Shown here piece after piece: positions 14,683 to 17,264 of a DNA stretch of 17,264 nt. The stretch is from Synergistaceae bacterium UBA1358 (GTDB lineage Bacteria; Synergistota; Synergistia; Synergistales; Synergistaceae). The stretch lies in assembly GCA_002306075.1 (NCBI GenBank), contig DBRW01000010.1, forward strand, positions 1-17,264, read 5' to 3'. Made by a program: the position numbers and the translations under genes. Under the pieces are notes generated by a model, which saw only the letters and a program-made list of their open reading frames with translations, ran no database searches and was not told the DNA's origin. Position 1 is the stretch's first letter; each line of letters opens with the position of its first letter.

Positions 14683-15534
14683 GTGAAGAGGACTGTCATC
14701 ACCTTTATCATCCTGCTTTTACTTGAGGCCTCTCTCTTTGCGGCTGACGTGACCGTGACCGCCCCATCACAGGCGGACATAGGCCAGCCGTTCCTGGTAA
14801 TCGTAAAGTCCGTTTCGCCTTTGCAGCACGTTTCCCTAACATGGCAGGGAAAGGACACTGTGCTGACTTCGGAGAACGGAGCTTTCAGCGCTCTTTTAGG
14901 GACAGACCTGAAAAACGCGAAGGCAGGGACGCACGAACTTCGGATAAGCTGCATAATCGACGGCGGACCGGGGGAGATCGTACATAAGATAAAGTTGTCC
15001 GCTCGCAGATACCCAAGGGAAGATCTTAAGATCGAGGCGGACAAGCTGACTCCCCCCAAAAGCCTCAGCGAAAGAATAAAGAAAGAGGCCGAACTGGGCA
15101 GGACCGCCATACAGACCAACACTTCCGGGTCTGCTCCGCAGCTTCCGCTCTTCAGGCCTGTTCCGGGGAGCTATTCTTCGGTCTACGGAAAGAGCAGGTA
15201 TTTCAACGGAGAGTTAAGAGGAAGACACGGAGGTATCGACTTCAGGGCCTCCTCGGGGACTCCCGTGAGGGCTGCCGCTTCCGGCAGGGTCGTCCTGACC
15301 GGAGATTTCTGGTTCGCCGGCAAGTGCGTGTACATAGACCACGGCGCGGGGCTCATTTCCTTTTACTGCCATCTGTCAAAGGTATCGGCATCTGCGGGAA
15401 GCAGCGTGCAAAGGGGAGAAATCATAGGACTCTCAGGGAAGAGCGGCAGGGTCACAGGGCCTCACCTCCATTTCAGTCTCTCCTGGCGGGGCGAATTCTT
15501 TGACCCGGCTCCCCTTTTTGAGGTGGGTACATAA
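14683..15534 (+). CDS. Exported M23 family metallopeptidase (LytM-like)
   Basis: Predicted periplasmic or surface peptidoglycan endopeptidase of 283 residues. The start is GTG 14683, with AGGAGG six bases upstream; the frame stays open further 5' into feoB, but no SD supports a longer form. Residues 1-21 form a signal peptide (basic start, hydrophobic ITFIILLLL, cleavage near SLFA-AD). Residues about 22-110 look like an Ig-like beta domain (VTAPSQADIGQPFLVIVKS). A polar linker follows, then the M23 domain (about 165-280) with zinc ligands His182, Asp186 (HGGID) and His263 (HLHF), plus His230 and His261. All catalytic residues are present, so it should be active. It sits after feoB and its stop abuts the next start (TAAATG). 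Confidence 0.93.
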   Translation: MKRTVITFIILLLLEASLFAADVTVTAPSQADIGQPFLVIVKSVSPLQHVSLTWQGKDTVLTSENGAFSALLGTDLKNAKAGTHELRISCIIDGGPGEIVHKIKLSARRYPREDLKIEADKLTPPKSLSERIKKEAELGRTAIQTNTSGSAPQLPLFRPVPGSYSSVYGKSRYFNGELRGRHGGIDFRASSGTPVRAAASGRVVLTGDFWFAGKCVYIDHGAGLISFYCHLSKVSASAGSSVQRGEIIGLSGKSGRVTGPHLHFSLSWRGEFFDPAPLFEVGT

Positions 15535-16398
15535 ATGCAGGACAAGACAAGGAGCCTCATAGAGATACATATTGCGGTCGTCCTTTTCGGCCTTTCCGGT
15601 CTTTTTGCAAGATATGTCGGACTGCCGGCAGTCATAATAGCACTTGGAAGGGTCTTCTTCGCAAGTACCGCCATGTACGCGCTCTTCAGGTACAGAGGCA
15701 AAAGCATAAGGCTCGATCAGGGACGTGACATGGCCGTTCTTGCGGCGGCGGGTATTTTGCTTGCGGTCCACTGGACGGCGTTCTTCCTTTCCGTCCAGGT
15801 CTCGACCGTAGCTATAGCTGTCCTCACATTTTCGACGTTCCCTCTTTTTATCACGTTCCTTGAACCCTTTATCTTTGCAGAACGGATCAGGATAGCCGAT
15901 GTTATATGTGCCTGCGTGATGTTCACAGGGGTGATCATTATCGTGCCCGAGTTCCATCTGAGCAACAGCATGACGAAGGGGATAATATGGGGCATGACAT
16001 GCAGCCTTACCTACGCTGCTCTGTCACTTACGAACAGAAAATATGTCAAGAAATATTCCGGAAGGCTGATCGCCTTTTACGAACAGGGGACAGCCACTCT
16101 TGTACTGCTTCCGGCCCTCTTCTTGTACAAACCCTCGTTCACCGTCACCGACATCTCTCTTCTCGTCCTGCTGGGGGTGCTTTTTACCGCGGGAGCCCAT
16201 TCGATGTTTATCAACGGTATGAAACATGTACGGGCACAGACTGCCGGGATGGTATCAAGCCTCGAATCGGTATACGGGATAGCTGCCGCAGCCATCTTCC
16301 TGGGAGAAATACCCTCTTTCAATGAGCTGGCGGGAGGGATCCTGATCCTTGCTGCAGCCCTGTATTCGACGCTTAAGGCGTCAAAAGCGGCAGGATGA
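15535..16398 (+). CDS. EamA/DMT superfamily transporter
   Basis: Inner-membrane protein of 287 residues with about ten hydrophobic helices arranged as two EamA repeats (first about 8-135, second about 148-282), typical of drug/metabolite exporters such as RhaT- or YdcZ-like relatives. Substrate is not deducible; many members move amino acids or nucleotides. The ATG at 15535-15537 directly follows the TAA of the M23 gene, with GAGGTGG eight bases upstream, so the two are translationally close. The stop codon lies in the loop of a terminator hairpin. It ends the feo run and converges on cobT. Confidence 0.9.
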   Translation: MQDKTRSLIEIHIAVVLFGLSGLFARYVGLPAVIIALGRVFFASTAMYALFRYRGKSIRLDQGRDMAVLAAAGILLAVHWTAFFLSVQVSTVAIAVLTFSTFPLFITFLEPFIFAERIRIADVICACVMFTGVIIIVPEFHLSNSMTKGIIWGMTCSLTYAALSLTNRKYVKKYSGRLIAFYEQGTATLVLLPALFLYKPSFTVTDISLLVLLGVLFTAGAHSMFINGMKHVRAQTAGMVSSLESVYGIAAAAIFLGEIPSFNELAGGILILAAALYSTLKASKAAG

Positions 16399-16409
16399 CC
16401 TGCCGCTTT
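16384..16409. terminator. Hairpin terminator overlapping the EamA stop codon
   Basis: Perfect 11-bp inverted repeat AAAGCGGCAGG (16384-16394) / CCTGCCGCTTT (16399-16409) with the loop ATGA, which contains the TGA stop. The plus-strand T-tract is short (TTT); the minus-strand side gives TTTTG. It lies between two convergent genes and may serve both. Confidence 0.7.
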
Positions 16410-16442
16410 CCTGATAGTTCACATCTTAGCCGTCCCGTGTTT

Positions 16443-17264
16443 TCAGGAGATAAGCCCTTCGTAGAGTTCTTCGGTGCGTCTGGTAATATTTTCCAGTGCA
16501 GCGCCGTTTTGTATCGCGTACCATACCGCTCCGCCCATTCCCACGCCCTCTTTGACGTACCCCTTTTCGTAGTCGGCGAGCCCCTCGAATCTCGACTTCG
16601 AAAAGTCAAGCGGGGCCGAGTACCATTCAACGCCTATCCTCTCCGCATATTCGACAAAACAGCTCGTTGCGTCATTGCATATATATTTGGTCGTGGCCAC
16701 CATCAGAGGCCTCGTTACCCTCATATCCCTCAGCAGCGCGGCGACCGCCATCATCTGGGTGCCTCCCGCAAGGACGACTTCGGCATCTTCGGGAAGGGCG
16801 GATACGAAGGAGGCAACAGATATCTGCATCGGATCTCCCGCTTCAGCCGCGGCTGCGAGACCTTTCCCTTTCATACCGCCGGTCTTTATCCCGAGTCTCG
16901 AGGCTACCGCATTCCAGATCTCTTCCTTTTTGGAAAGCGGGTTTACGGGCCCCGCAGATGAGACTGTTCCGTCGTATCCGAGAGATCTCAGGAGGAGGAG
17001 GGCAGTCGTTGTCCCTCCGGGGATAGATTCGGCAAGCACGAATCTTTTTATGCCGCGTCCGGCAAGATCCCCGGCTGCCTCAGCAGCTCTTTTGGAGACC
17101 CTTAAGAAGTCCGGCACCGCCGGACCGAGCCTCGGATCCCTTCCGGGGGCGGCACCAAGATCCGTGAAGGGGGCGACCGGAGCCACAGAGGTCCCGGCCC
17201 TTATGTTCATGACGGGAAGTCTTCCTTCCATTACGGCGGCTTTCGTCACAAGAGCCGGCGTCGG
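16443..17264 (-). CDS. cobT: Archaeal-type nicotinate-nucleotide phosphoribosyltransferase CobT, 5' end outside the window
   Basis: Predicted to make alpha-ribazole phosphate from nicotinate mononucleotide and the lower-ligand base in cobalamin nucleotide-loop assembly. The sequence fits the NaMN-dependent CobT group found mainly in archaea (TIGR00303-like), recognised by ESIPGGTTTALLLLRSLGYDG and VVLAGGTQMMAVAALL, with VNPLSKKEEIW between them. The frame stays open to the last base of the window (…PTPALVTKAAV), and homologues carry more residues before this, so the GTG at 17247-17249 is not the likely start and the gene is truncated. It converges on the EamA gene with 44 bases between. No other cobalamin gene is visible here. 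Confidence 0.85.
   Translation of the reverse strand, partial: PTPALVTKAAVMEGRLPVMNIRAGTSVAPVAPFTDLGAAPGRDPRLGPAVPDFLRVSKRAAEAAGDLAGRGIKRFVLAESIPGGTTTALLLLRSLGYDGTVSSAGPVNPLSKKEEIWNAVASRLGIKTGGMKGKGLAAAAEAGDPMQISVASFVSALPEDAEVVLAGGTQMMAVAALLRDMRVTRPLMVATTKYICNDATSCFVEYAERIGVEWYSAPLDFSKSRFEGLADYEKGYVKEGVGMGGAVWYAIQNGAALENITRRTEELYEGLIS

Overview
The window is a gene-dense bacterial chromosome segment, moderately GC-rich by eye, with short intergenic gaps, ordinary sigma70-type promoters and good Shine-Dalgarno (SD) sites. The gene set is a D-aminopeptidase of the M55 family, an ornithine-cyclodeaminase-like enzyme, a YheO-type regulator, a TSUP exporter, an archaeal-type CobT, FeoAB and an MsrA-MsrB fusion. 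It fits an anaerobic, amino-acid-fermenting bacterium. I would guess the Synergistota, but that is inference from gene content, not from a marker gene. I see no mobile element, CRISPR array, rRNA or tRNA.

Layout. 1-957 (+): the end of a fused methionine sulfoxide reductase MsrA-MsrB, cut by the window edge. 1050-4244 (-): typA/bipA followed without a gap by a DUF815-type AAA ATPase, driven by a strong promoter at 4333-4362. 4410-6127 (-): an ornithine cyclodeaminase/mu-crystallin family enzyme, then a YheO-like PAS/HTH regulator, separated by a strong hairpin-plus-U-tract that sits directly in front of the regulator's ribosome binding site. 6224-7099 (-): a TSUP membrane transporter with its own strong promoter and a CRP/FNR-like palindrome at the transcription start. 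7271-12132 (-): a tight five-gene run in the order ychF, Old Yellow Enzyme-like oxidoreductase, dppA, ROK kinase, D-2-hydroxyacid dehydrogenase, closed by a symmetric terminator at 7208-7248. 12133-12572: a 440-base divergent intergenic region with promoters for both sides and several palindromes. 12573-16398 (+): feoA, feoB, a secreted M23 peptidase and an EamA-type transporter in one unbroken run. 16443-17264 (-): an archaeal-type CobT, cut by the window edge.

How the genes relate. The minus-strand run from 12132 to 7271 combines a D-aminopeptidase, a 2-hydroxyacid dehydrogenase, a sugar-type kinase and a flavin ene-reductase, which would suit salvage of D-residue peptides and their oxo-acid products. 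The neighbouring cyclodeaminase-like enzyme and its regulator also point to amino-acid metabolism. The plus-strand run links ferrous iron uptake to cell-wall turnover and a small-metabolite exporter.

I did not find a clearly new multi-gene defence or mobile system. The most unusual signals are the terminator placed against the regulator's ribosome binding site, the N-terminal cysteine cluster of a short FeoB, the palindromes around the feo promoter, and a Cys-to-His change in the ROK zinc site. Several start codons are reassigned from SD spacing and family alignment; the reasons are in the entries.
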